A stretch of DNA of 64,000 nucleotides from Duganella fentianensis (GTDB taxonomy: Bacteria; Pseudomonadota; Gammaproteobacteria; Burkholderiales; Burkholderiaceae_D), in the NCBI RefSeq assembly GCF_009857835.1, contig NZ_WWCL01000001.1, forward strand, positions 372,001 through 436,000, in the 5' to 3' direction. This document shows positions 43,986 through 51,857 of this stretch, in pieces. The translations under genes and the position numbers were made by a program. The notes beneath the pieces are model-generated. The model made no database searches and was not told the origin of the DNA. It saw only the letters and a list, made by a program, of their open reading frames with translations. Within the stretch, counting starts at the first letter, position 1; each line of letters opens with the position of its first letter.

Positions 43986-46898
43986 ATGCAATCTACTCAA
44001 GACATCACCATCAATCCGGCACTGGTACCTTCAGTTGCTGCGAGCACCGCCAGCAGCCCTGTTACGGCCGCCAGCGACCTCGGTGACTACCGCATCATCC
44101 GCCGTAACGGCGCGGTCGTCGCGTTTGAACCGTCGAAGATCGCCGTAGCGATGACCAAAGCCTTCCTGGCCGTGAATGGCGGTCAGGGCGCGGCTTCGGC
44201 CCGCATCCGCGAACTGGTAGAACAGCTGACCGCCAGCGTGGTGGCAGCACTGGTGCGCCGCCAGCCTTCGGGCGGCACTTTCCACATCGAAGATGTGCAG
44301 GATCAGGTTGAACTGGCGCTGATGCGTTCGGGCGAACACGATGTGGCCCGTGCCTACGTGCTGTACCGCGCCAAGCAGATGGAAGAGCGCCGCGCCGCCA
44401 AGGAAGCCGCCGGCGCCACCGCTATCACTGCACCGCAGATCCACGTGCTGGAAAACGGCGAGCGCAAGCTGCTGGAACTGGACCGCGTATCGAACCTGAT
44501 CAATGCCGCCTGTGCCGGTCTGGAAAAGCACGTCGATGCCGACGCGATTCTGGCCGAGACCATGAAAAACCTGTACGACGGCGTGCCAGTGGAAGAGCTG
44601 CACAAGTCGGCCATTCTGGCGGCCCGCGCCCTGATGGAAAAAGATCCGGCCTACTCGCAAGTGACGGCCCGCATCCTGCTGCACACCATCCGTAAGGAAG
44701 TCTTCGGCAAGGAAGTGGCACAGGCTGCCGCTGCCGCCGAATACGTGAGCTACTTCCCGCAATACATCGCCAAAGGTATCGCCGCCGATCTGCTGGACGC
44801 CAAACTGGCCGAATTCGATCTGGCCCGTCTGGCCAAGGCACTGGTGGCCGACCGCGATCTGCAGTTCGGCTACATCGGCCTGCAGACCCTGTACGACCGC
44901 TACTTCCTGCACGTGCGCGACATCCGCATCGAAATGCCGCAGGCCTTCTATATGCGTGTCGCCATGGGTCTGGCCCTGAACGAAACCGACCGCGAAGCGC
45001 GCGCCATCGAGTTCTACAACCTGCTGTCGACCTTCGACTTCATGTCGTCCACCCCGACCCTGTTCAACTCGGGCACCCAGCGTTCGCAGCTGTCGTCGTG
45101 CTACCTGACCACCGTTTCCGACGATCTGGAAGGCATCTACGACGCCATCAAGGAAAACGCACTGCTGGCCAAGTTCGCCGGCGGTCTGGGCAACGACTGG
45201 ACGCCGGTACGTGCACTGGGCGCCCACATCAAGGGCACCAACGGCAAATCGCAGGGCGTGGTACCGTTCCTGAAAGTGGTCAACGACACCGCCGTGGCGG
45301 TGAATCAGGGCGGCAAGCGCAAGGGCGCCGTCTGCGCCTACCTGGAAACATGGCACATGGACATCGAGGAATTCCTCGACCTGCGCAAGAACACCGGCGA
45401 CGACCGCCGCCGTACCCACGACATGAACACGGCTAACTGGATTCCCGACCTGTTCATGAAGCGCGTGATGGAAAAAGGCGACTGGACCCTGTTCTCGCCT
45501 TCGGACACGCCTGACCTGCACGATCTGGTCGGTAAAGCCTTCGAAAAAGCCTATCTGGCCTATGAAGCCAAGGCCGCTGCCGGCGAAATCCGCGTGTCCA
45601 AGAAAGTGGCTGCGCTGGACCTGTGGCGCAAGATGCTGTCCATGCTGTTCGAAACCGGCCACCCATGGATCACCTTCAAAGACCCATGCAACATCCGTTC
45701 GCCACAGCAGCACGTGGGCATGGTCCACAGCTCCAACCTGTGCACCGAGATCACCCTGAACACCAATGCCGACGAAATCGCCGTCTGCAATCTGGGTTCG
45801 GTCAACATGCCGGCCCACATGAAAGAAGGCAAGCTGGATCACGTCAAGCTGAAGAAAACCATCCGCACCGCCATGCGCATGCTGGATAACGTGATCGACA
45901 TCAATTACTACGCCGTCGACAAGGCCCGTAACGCCAATATGCGTCACCGTCCGGTCGGTCTGGGTGTGATGGGCTTCCAGGACTGCCTGCACATGATGCG
46001 CATTCCTTACTCGTCCAACGAAGCCGTGGCCTTTGCCGATACTTCGATGGAAGCAGTGTGCTACTACGCCTATCTGGCTTCGACCGAGCTGGCCGAAGAA
46101 CGTGGCCAGTACCAGTCGTACAAAGGCTCGCTGTGGGACCGCGGCATCCTGCCACAGGATTCCGTCAAGCTGCTGGCCGAAGAGCGCGGCGGTTATCTGG
46201 AGCAGGATCTGTCGGCGAGCATGGACTGGGCACCGGTACGCGAACGCATCCAGAAGTTCGGTATGCGTAACTCGAACTGCGTGGCGATCGCTCCAACCGC
46301 CACCATTTCGAATATCATCGGTGTGTCGGCCTGTATCGAGCCGACCTTCCAGAATCTGTACGTGAAGTCCAACCTGTCGGGCGAGTTCACCGAGATCAAC
46401 GCCTATCTGGTACGTGACCTGAAAGCTCGCGACCTGTGGGATGAAGTGATGATCGCCGACCTGAAGTACTTCGACGGCTCGCTGGCCAAGATCGACCGCA
46501 TCCCGCAAGATCTGCGTGACATTTATGCAACCGCCTTCGAAGTCTCGCCGACCTGGCTGGTGGAAGCGGCTTCGCGTCGTCAGAAATGGATCGATCAGGC
46601 GCAATCGCTGAACATCTACATGGCAGGCGCGTCCGGTAAGAAGCTCGATGAGACCTACAAGCTGGCATGGCTGCGTGGCCTGAAAACCACCTACTACCTG
46701 CGTACCATTGCAGCGACCCACCTGGAGAAATCCACCACCCGTACCGGCGCGCTGAATGCCGTGGCGGTCGATGGCGGTGTTTCGGCCAGCGCGGCAGCCG
46801 CCGCGCCGGCAGCACCGGCACCGGTAGTGGCCGAAGGTGCGGCCTGCTACCTGCGTCCGGGTGACGACGGTTTCGAGGAATGCGAAGCCTGCCAGTAA
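43986..46898 (+). CDS. nrdA: Class Ia ribonucleotide reductase large subunit
   Basis: A 970-residue enzyme that reduces ribonucleoside diphosphates to deoxy forms with NrdB. An ATP-cone regulatory domain occupies about residues 35-130 (YRIIRRNGAVVAFEPSKIAV); the barrel carries the active-site set in SSNLCTEITLNT (Asn, Cys, Glu) and the C-terminal swinging arm ends in ECEACQ, the Cys pair that is reloaded by thioredoxin or glutaredoxin. Residues about 915-950 are an Ala/Pro-rich linker before that arm. GGGGAGC precedes the ATG. NrdR boxes upstream indicate repression when deoxynucleotides are plentiful. Confidence 0.96.
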   Translation: MQSTQDITINPALVPSVAASTASSPVTAASDLGDYRIIRRNGAVVAFEPSKIAVAMTKAFLAVNGGQGAASARIRELVEQLTASVVAALVRRQPSGGTFHIEDVQDQVELALMRSGEHDVARAYVLYRAKQMEERRAAKEAAGATAITAPQIHVLENGERKLLELDRVSNLINAACAGLEKHVDADAILAETMKNLYDGVPVEELHKSAILAARALMEKDPAYSQVTARILLHTIRKEVFGKEVAQAAAAAEYVSYFPQYIAKGIAADLLDAKLAEFDLARLAKALVADRDLQFGYIGLQTLYDRYFLHVRDIRIEMPQAFYMRVAMGLALNETDREARAIEFYNLLSTFDFMSSTPTLFNSGTQRSQLSSCYLTTVSDDLEGIYDAIKENALLAKFAGGLGNDWTPVRALGAHIKGTNGKSQGVVPFLKVVNDTAVAVNQGGKRKGAVCAYLETWHMDIEEFLDLRKNTGDDRRRTHDMNTANWIPDLFMKRVMEKGDWTLFSPSDTPDLHDLVGKAFEKAYLAYEAKAAAGEIRVSKKVAALDLWRKMLSMLFETGHPWITFKDPCNIRSPQQHVGMVHSSNLCTEITLNTNADEIAVCNLGSVNMPAHMKEGKLDHVKLKKTIRTAMRMLDNVIDINYYAVDKARNANMRHRPVGLGVMGFQDCLHMMRIPYSSNEAVAFADTSMEAVCYYAYLASTELAEERGQYQSYKGSLWDRGILPQDSVKLLAEERGGYLEQDLSASMDWAPVRERIQKFGMRNSNCVAIAPTATISNIIGVSACIEPTFQNLYVKSNLSGEFTEINAYLVRDLKARDLWDEVMIADLKYFDGSLAKIDRIPQDLRDIYATAFEVSPTWLVEAASRRQKWIDQAQSLNIYMAGASGKKLDETYKLAWLRGLKTTYYLRTIAATHLEKSTTRTGALNAVAVDGGVSASAAAAAPAAPAPVVAEGAACYLRPGDDGFEECEACQ

Positions 46899-46991
46899 AA
46901 ACTCTGCGTGCCGGTGCATCGTGTGATGGGCCGGCCGCTCCGATTTAATTAGAAACTTAATTAATCCAACCGAATTCTGAAGGAAAACACT

Positions 46992-48107
46992 ATGTCGCTG
47001 TCCTGGGACGATGAGGCCTCTACGGCCGCACCACAAGCTGTCAATCAAGCTGCACTGGAGTCGGGCGAAGCTAGCGCCGAGCAGGTCGCCCTGCGTGTCA
47101 ACGCCGACGACAAGCGCATCATCAACGGTAAAACCGACGTCAACCAGCTGGTGCCGTTCAAATACAAATGGGCCTGGGATAAATACCTGGCCGGCTGCGC
47201 CAACCACTGGATGCCGCAGGAAGTGAATATGCAGCGCGATATCGAGCTGTGGAAGAATCCGAACGGCCTGACCGACGACGAGCGCCGTCTGGTGAAACGC
47301 AATCTGGGCTTCTTCGTGACGGCCGACTCGCTGGCCGCCAACAACATCGTGCTGGGCACCTACCGCCACATCACGGCGCCGGAATGCCGCCAGTACCTGC
47401 TGCGTCAGGCCTTCGAAGAGGCCATCCACACCCACGCCTACCAGTACATCGTCGAGTCGCTGGGTCTGGACGAGGGCGAGATCTTCAACGCCTACAACGA
47501 GATCAAGTCCATCCGTGACAAGGACGAGTTCCTGATCCCGTTCATCAACACCCTGACCGATCCTAAGTTCACCACCGGCACGGTGGAAAGCGACCAGACC
47601 CTGCTCAAATCGCTGATCGTGTTCGCCTGCCTGATGGAAGGCCTGTTCTTCTACGTCGGCTTCACCCAGATTCTGGCGCTGGGCCGCCAGAACAAGATGA
47701 TGGGCGCCGCCGAACAGTACCAGTACATCCTGCGCGACGAGTCCATGCATTGCAACTTCGGCATCGACCTGATCAACACCATCAAGATGGAAAACCCGCT
47801 GCTGTGGACTCCAGCCTTCAAGGAAGAAATCAAGCAGCTGTTCCTGCGCGCCGTGGATCTGGAATACGCCTACGCCGAAGACACCATGCCACGCGGCGTG
47901 CTGGGTCTGAACGCCACCATGTTCAAAGGCTACCTGCGCTTCATCGCCAACCGTCGTGCTACCCAGATCGGTCTGGAGACGCTGTTCGATCAGGAAGACA
48001 ATCCATTCCCATGGATGAGCGAGATGATCGACCTGAAAAAAGAGCGTAACTTCTTCGAGACCCGCGTCACCGAATACCAGACCGGTGGTGCTCTGAACTG
48101 GGACTAA
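46992..48107 (+). CDS. nrdB: Class Ia ribonucleotide reductase small subunit
   Basis: A 371-residue di-iron/tyrosyl-radical subunit. Iron ligands and radical site are visible in [33 protein letters not shown] (Glu, His and the radical Tyr) and [13 protein letters not shown]. The C-terminal tail [10 protein letters not shown] binds NrdA. AAGGAAAAC precedes ATG 46992. It follows nrdA by 93 AT-rich bases (TTAATTAG...TTAATTAA) with no clear terminator, so it is probably in the same transcript, ended by a strong terminator at 48132. Confidence 0.96.
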   Translation: MSLSWDDEASTAAPQAVNQAALESGEASAEQVALRVNADDKRIINGKTDVNQLVPFKYKWAWDKYLAGCANHWMPQEVNMQRDIELWKNPNGLTDDERRLVKRNLGFFVTADSLAANNIVLGTYRHITAPECRQYLLRQAFEEAIHTHAYQYIVESLGLDEGEIFNAYNEIKSIRDKDEFLIPFINTLTDPKFTTGTVESDQTLLKSLIVFACLMEGLFFYVGFTQILALGRQNKMMGAAEQYQYILRDESMHCNFGIDLINTIKMENPLLWTPAFKEEIKQLFLRAVDLEYAYAEDTMPRGVLGLNATMFKGYLRFIANRRATQIGLETLFDQEDNPFPWMSEMIDLKKERNFFETRVTEYQTGGALNWD

Positions 48108-48131
48108 ATGTCCGGCCAAATGGCCACGCTG

Positions 48132-48162
48132 AAAAACGGATCCTGCGGGATCCGTTTTTTTT
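48132..48162 (+). terminator. Strong intrinsic terminator after nrdB
   Basis: AAAAACGGATCC and GGATCCGTTTTT pair around a 4-base loop, followed by a run of T to 48162. It is 25 bases past the nrdB stop. Confidence 0.92.
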
Positions 48163-48551
48163 GCGCGCGCTGCACGATTGCGGTGCTTGCCATTCGCTGC
48201 GCTCTGTCTCATAATCGCGACGAATTTGTAAACAGCGTGTCGTGTTCGCGTGATGGCTACGCAGCGGCGCTCTCGAAACAGCAAGCAGCAGCAAACAGAA
48301 TTCATCCGGAACCGGAGCGATTCAAAGAAACCCAGATGGAATAAGGCGCGCTTTAAAGTGCGAAATTTCCGCCGGAGTTTGCAGCCAGCGCTTTCTGCGA
48401 CGATCGAGCGCGCGCAGTGGTCAGCGCCTGGCGATACGAGGCAGCAGATTGTGTGCTCGAAGGTGAGCCGAGTCGCATAGCGCAGAAAAAATGCACGTGA
48501 ATCCGTATCGTGCTGGTTGCGCACCGACAAGGTTTTCGTGTACTTTACGAA

Positions 48552-48710
48552 ATTGAAAAAGCGTGTTTGCAAATCAGCGGATTTTTTGATACGCACGGGC
48601 TGCAAAACAGGACGCTAAACAGGATACAGAACCACAACCATATGCTGACACCACACTGTTTTTGATCGACCGTCTTGCCTGAACCGGTTCAGGCCGGGCG
48701 GTTTTTTGTT
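48552..48710 (+). ncRNA. Candidate small RNA
   Basis: A promoter-like pair, TTGCGC and TACTTT 18 bases apart (about 48518-48547), is followed about 150 bases later by a good intrinsic terminator. No protein gene lies between and the nrdB transcript already ends at 48162, so the terminator must serve another transcript. No known RNA family is recognised. The ends are guesses. Confidence 0.35.
48670..48710 (+). terminator. Orphan intrinsic terminator
   Basis: GCCTGAACC and GGTTCAGGC form the inner stem, extended by CCG/CGG outer arms, followed by GTTTTTTG. No annotated gene ends here. Confidence 0.7.
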
Positions 48711-49010
48711 TTGAGAGTGAGACAGTAGTGGTCTGCGACGTAGGTCCCTGGAGCTGAGTACACGCCCGACCACCCGCAAAACGTCGCGACAAGATTTGTA
48801 TCTGTACGCTGCGCCGGCCACGGACTGCGAACAGATCGATGGCTGAAGTGCTGCACTCGTGAGGAGGGGCAGCAGTTCAGCTAGTGCCGAATTCATTAGC
48901 GCAAACGGCTTTCGTTTGTGCCGATGAATAATTCGCCTAGCCTAATCCCGGGCTGGACGGGTTTAAATCTTGTAATGAATTTTCCCATCCCCGATGAAGG
49001 AGAACTAAAA

Positions 49011-50183
49011 ATGGCAACCGCCGCAAAAAAACCAGCTGCCAAGAAGCCGGCAGCGAAAGCTGAAGCTCCAGCAAAAAAAGTAGCCGCCGCTAAACCGGCC
49101 GCCAAACCAGCAGCTAAAGCCGCTGCCAAACCAGCCGCTAAACCAGCAGTGAAAAAAGCCGCTGCCAAGCCAGCCGCTAAAGCAGCAGCCAAGCCAGCAG
49201 TGAAAAAAGCTGCAGCTAAACCAGCCGCTAAACCAGCAGTGAAAAAAGCCGCCGCTAAACCAGCAGCCAAAGCAGCCGCCAAGCCAGCAGTGAAAAAAGC
49301 TGCCGCTAAACCAGCAGCTAAACCAGCAGCTAAGGCAGCCGCCAAGCCAGCAGCAAAAGCTGCAGCTAAACCAGCAGTGAAAAAAGCCGCTGCCAAGCCA
49401 GCCGCTAAAAAAGCTGCAGCTAAACCAGCCGCCAAGAAGACCGTCGCTAAAGCCGCTGCCAAACCAGCTGCCAAGAAGGTAGCCGCTAAGCCAGCCGCGA
49501 AGAAAGCCGCTGCCAAGCCAGTCGCTAAAAAAGCTGCTGCCAAGCCAGCCGCAAAACCAGCAGCTAAAAAAGCTGCCGCCAAACCAGCTGCTAAACCAGC
49601 AGCCAAGAAAGCCGCTGCCAAGCCAGCAGCTAAAGCCGCCGCCAAACCAGCTGCTAAAGCCGCAGCCAAGCCAGCTGCTAAAAAAGTAGCTGCCAAAAAA
49701 CCAGCGGTAAAAGCGGCAGCCAAACCGGCTGCAAAGGTGGCAGCTAAGCCTGCAGCAAAAAAGCCAGTTAAGGCTGCGGCTACCAAGCCAGCAGCCAAAG
49801 CAGCGGCCAAGCCAGCTGCAAAGCCAGCCGCTAAGCCAGCGGCTAAAGCTGCAGCCAAGCCAGCCGCGAAAAAACCAGCTGCCAAGAAAGCTGCTCCAGC
49901 CGCTGCTCCGGTAGCTGCTGCTCCAGCCGCACCAGCTGCTGCCAAGCCAGCTGCTAAAAAAGCTGCGCCGAAAAAAGCTGCTGCTAAACCAGCTGCCAAG
50001 CCAGCCGCTGCACCAGCTGCTGCGCCGGCCGCTGCTGCTGCGCCAGCTCCGGCCCCAGCCGCTGCTCCGGCACCAGCACCAGCTGCTGCCGCTCCAGCCC
50101 CTGCACCAGCTGCTGCGCCAGCAAAGACCGTGGTAGCTCCAGCAGCTGCCTGGCCTTTCCCGACCAGCACCCGTCCATCCTAA
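49011..50183 (+). CDS. Long histone H1-like DNA-binding protein
   Basis: A 390-residue protein built almost wholly of Ala, Lys and Pro: about 60 degenerate copies of AAKPA/KKAA units to about residue 310, then a Lys-poor Ala/Pro tail (APAPAPAAAPAP) ending WPFPTSTRPS. It matches bacterial H1-like proteins (Hc1/BpH1, AlgP type) that bind DNA nonspecifically through Lys-rich repeats. ATG 49011 has AAGGAG upstream; an earlier in-frame start at 48918 has no such site. Both minus-strand frames are also open because of the repeat. The length is at the high end for the family, and the repeats make it prone to length change by slippage or recombination. Confidence 0.9.
   Translation: MATAAKKPAAKKPAAKAEAPAKKVAAAKPAAKPAAKAAAKPAAKPAVKKAAAKPAAKAAAKPAVKKAAAKPAAKPAVKKAAAKPAAKAAAKPAVKKAAAKPAAKPAAKAAAKPAAKAAAKPAVKKAAAKPAAKKAAAKPAAKKTVAKAAAKPAAKKVAAKPAAKKAAAKPVAKKAAAKPAAKPAAKKAAAKPAAKPAAKKAAAKPAAKAAAKPAAKAAAKPAAKKVAAKKPAVKAAAKPAAKVAAKPAAKKPVKAAATKPAAKAAAKPAAKPAAKPAAKAAAKPAAKKPAAKKAAPAAAPVAAAPAAPAAAKPAAKKAAPKKAAAKPAAKPAAAPAAAPAAAAAPAPAPAAAPAPAPAAAAPAPAPAAAPAKTVVAPAAAWPFPTSTRPS
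49065..49900 (+). repeat. Degenerate short tandem repeats in the H1-like gene
   Basis: Units of about 12-33 bases encoding AAKPA and KKAAAKPA recur through most of the gene, for example AAACCAGCAGTGAAAAAAGC at several places between 49142 and 49385. They are imperfect, so a whole number of codons is kept. Confidence 0.85.
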
Positions 50184-50221
50184 GCTTGATAAAAAGCTAG
50201 GTGGCCTGCTGAGGCAACCAG

Positions 50222-50257
50222 CCGCTGTGTGAGACAATCACACAGCGGTTTTTTTTT
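50222..50257 (+). terminator. Strong intrinsic terminator after the H1-like gene
   Basis: CCGCTGTGTGA and TCACACAGCGG (loop GACAA) followed by nine T. The yggT ribosome-binding site begins right after the T-run, so yggT needs read-through or its own promoter; none was identified. Confidence 0.92.
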
Positions 50258-50268
50258 GGAGGAGTTCC

Positions 50269-50802
50269 GTGCTGAGTATCGTCATGTTGATCGTCGACGC
50301 CATCGCCACCCTGTTGGGCGGTGCGCTGCTGCTGCGCTTCTGGATGCAGGCTATCCGCGTACGGCCACCGGCCTCGGTGGCACAATTCACTTTCCAGTTG
50401 TCGGACTGGCTGGTGCGTCCGCTGCGCCGTATCGTGCCCGGGGTAGGCGGCTATGACTGGGCCAGCCTGATTGGCGCCTTCCTGATCGTGCTGTTGGCGA
50501 CTTCGGTGCTGCTGCTGGCAGGGCTATCGCCGCAGATGGTGGCGCTGGCGGCCTTGCAGCGCTTCCTGAGCTGGATACTGTACGGCTTTATGGCCTTGCT
50601 GATCGTCGAAGCGATCTTCAGCTGGGTGAATCCCCATGCGCCGCTGGCGCCCTTCGTGCGCGCGCTCAACGAGCCGCTGCTGCGGCCTATCCGCCGCACC
50701 GTGCCGCTGGTGGGTAATCTCGATCTGTCGCTGCTGGTGGCCGTGATCCTGCTGCAGATCGCCCAGATTCTGCTGGGGATGCTGTTCAGCGGTCATTTCT
50801 AG
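50269..50802 (+). CDS. YggT-family inner-membrane protein
   Basis: A 177-residue protein starting at GTG 50269 with GGAGGAG upstream. It has two YggT repeats, each a pair of membrane helices with the motif SDWLVRPLRRIVP (first) and NEPLLRPIRRTVPLVG (second). YggT proteins are linked to envelope and osmotic-shock functions and are common next to proC or in housekeeping clusters. Function not settled. Confidence 0.9.
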   Translation: MLSIVMLIVDAIATLLGGALLLRFWMQAIRVRPPASVAQFTFQLSDWLVRPLRRIVPGVGGYDWASLIGAFLIVLLATSVLLLAGLSPQMVALAALQRFLSWILYGFMALLIVEAIFSWVNPHAPLAPFVRALNEPLLRPIRRTVPLVGNLDLSLLVAVILLQIAQILLGMLFSGHF

Positions 50803-50810
50803 GTAGGAGA

Positions 50811-50908
50811 GGCTGCGGGCACGCCGCAGCCGGAGTCAGACCATGCAGCGCCAGATCAGACTGGGCCTGGCGCGCTGCATGCGGGACGACGCCTGCGGGC
50901 GTCGTTTT
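50811..50908. terminator. Three successive hairpins between convergent genes
   Basis: GGCTGCGG/CCGCAGCC (50811-50831); a longer bulged stem around GCAGCGCCAG and CTGGCGCGCTGC (about 50843-50881); and ACGACGCC/GGCGTCGT followed by TTT (50886-50908). Together they insulate yggT from the convergent sugar-kinase gene. Confidence 0.65.
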
Positions 50909-50910
50909 GC

Positions 50911-51849
50911 TTAGTAGCGGTAGCCGAAAGCCGCTTCGAAGCGGTCGGCGATTTGGGCCGGCGTGAACTTGTGGTTCTGCGCACCCTTGTGGGCGATCTT
51001 GATGGCGCCCAGCAGGCTGGCCAGACGGCCCGTGGTTTCCCACTTCCAGCCCTGCGTGATGCCGTACAGCAGGCCGGCGCGGTAGGCATCGCCGCAGCCG
51101 GTAGGATCGAGCACCTGTTCCGCCTGCACGGCCGGAATCACGATGCGTTCGCCCTGGGTGTAGATCTCGGAACCCTGCTCGCCACGGGTCACGATCAGCG
51201 CTTCCAGACGGGACGCGATGTCCGGTATGGTCAGGCCGGTGCGCGACATCAGCAGTTCGATTTCGTAATCGTTGGCGGTGACGTAGGTGGCTTTGTTGAT
51301 GAAATCGATGAGTTCATCGGCATTGAACATCGGCAGCTGCTGGCCCGGATCGAAGATGAACGGAATCTCCAGCTTGACCAGATCGGCCGCGTGCTTCTGC
51401 ATGCCCAGATGGCCGTCCGGCGAAATGATGGCGATGCGCGCCGGACCGGCTTTGGCGATATCGTTCTCGTGCGCGTAGGACATGGCGCCAGGGTGGAAGG
51501 CGTTGATCTGGTTGTTGTCTTCATCGGCCGTGACGAAGCACTGGGCGTTGTAGGCTTCCGGCTTGATCAGGATGTTGTCCGTCGACAGGCCCAGCTTGCG
51601 CAGGCGTTCCGTATAGGCGCCGTGGTCCTGGCCCATCACGCCGACGATGCGCGGATCACCGCCCACCATCATCAGGTTGTAGGCGATGTTACCGGCGCAG
51701 CCACCGAATTCGGTGCGCATGGTCGGAGCGAGGAAGGACACATTCACCTTGTGCAGCTGGTCGGCCAGCAGCAGGCTGTCGAAACGGCCGGGGAATTGCA
51801 GAATGGTGTCGATAGCGATCGAGCCGCAGATCAGGGAAGTCTGGTTCAT
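50911..51849 (-). CDS. PfkB-family carbohydrate/nucleoside kinase
   Basis: A 312-residue ribokinase-fold kinase. Signatures: GGCAGNIAYNLMMVGG near the N-terminus, and VLDPTGCGDAYRAGLLYG with the catalytic Asp in GCGDAYRAG. The pattern is nearer to bacterial adenosine kinase-like members than to fructokinases, but substrate is uncertain. It is the last gene of the accB-accC-prmA operon, 8 bases after the zinc-ribbon gene stop, and ends in convergent hairpins. Confidence 0.85.
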   Translation of the reverse strand: MNQTSLICGSIAIDTILQFPGRFDSLLLADQLHKVNVSFLAPTMRTEFGGCAGNIAYNLMMVGGDPRIVGVMGQDHGAYTERLRKLGLSTDNILIKPEAYNAQCFVTADEDNNQINAFHPGAMSYAHENDIAKAGPARIAIISPDGHLGMQKHAADLVKLEIPFIFDPGQQLPMFNADELIDFINKATYVTANDYEIELLMSRTGLTIPDIASRLEALIVTRGEQGSEIYTQGERIVIPAVQAEQVLDPTGCGDAYRAGLLYGITQGWKWETTGRLASLLGAIKIAHKGAQNHKFTPAQIADRFEAAFGYRY

Positions 51850-51857
51850 GGTGTGCT

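Larger units (their letters stand above)
48163..49010. other. Long stretch without a supported protein gene
   Basis: About 850 bases between the nrdB terminator and the H1-like gene. The short ORFs here lack ribosome-binding sites and protein-like composition, and none is supported. It holds a probable promoter near 48518-48547, an orphan intrinsic terminator at 48670-48710, and, nearer 49011, the leader of the H1-like gene. A small ATG-to-stop ORF of seven codons (MLTPHCF) starts at about 48641. Confidence 0.6.

Noticed and set aside
48250..48480. 76-codon ORF in the nrdB to H1 gap
   Set aside because: Arg/Ser/Gln-rich random-looking translation with no ribosome-binding site.
44031..48605. 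1524-codon minus-strand ORF over nrdA-nrdB
   Set aside because: Antisense to two complete reductase genes and to a strong terminator; no protein-like features.
48896..50237. Two long minus-strand ORFs over the H1-like gene
   Set aside because: They arise because the repeat lacks stops in several frames; one gives Gly/Ala-only sequence and neither has a ribosome-binding site.
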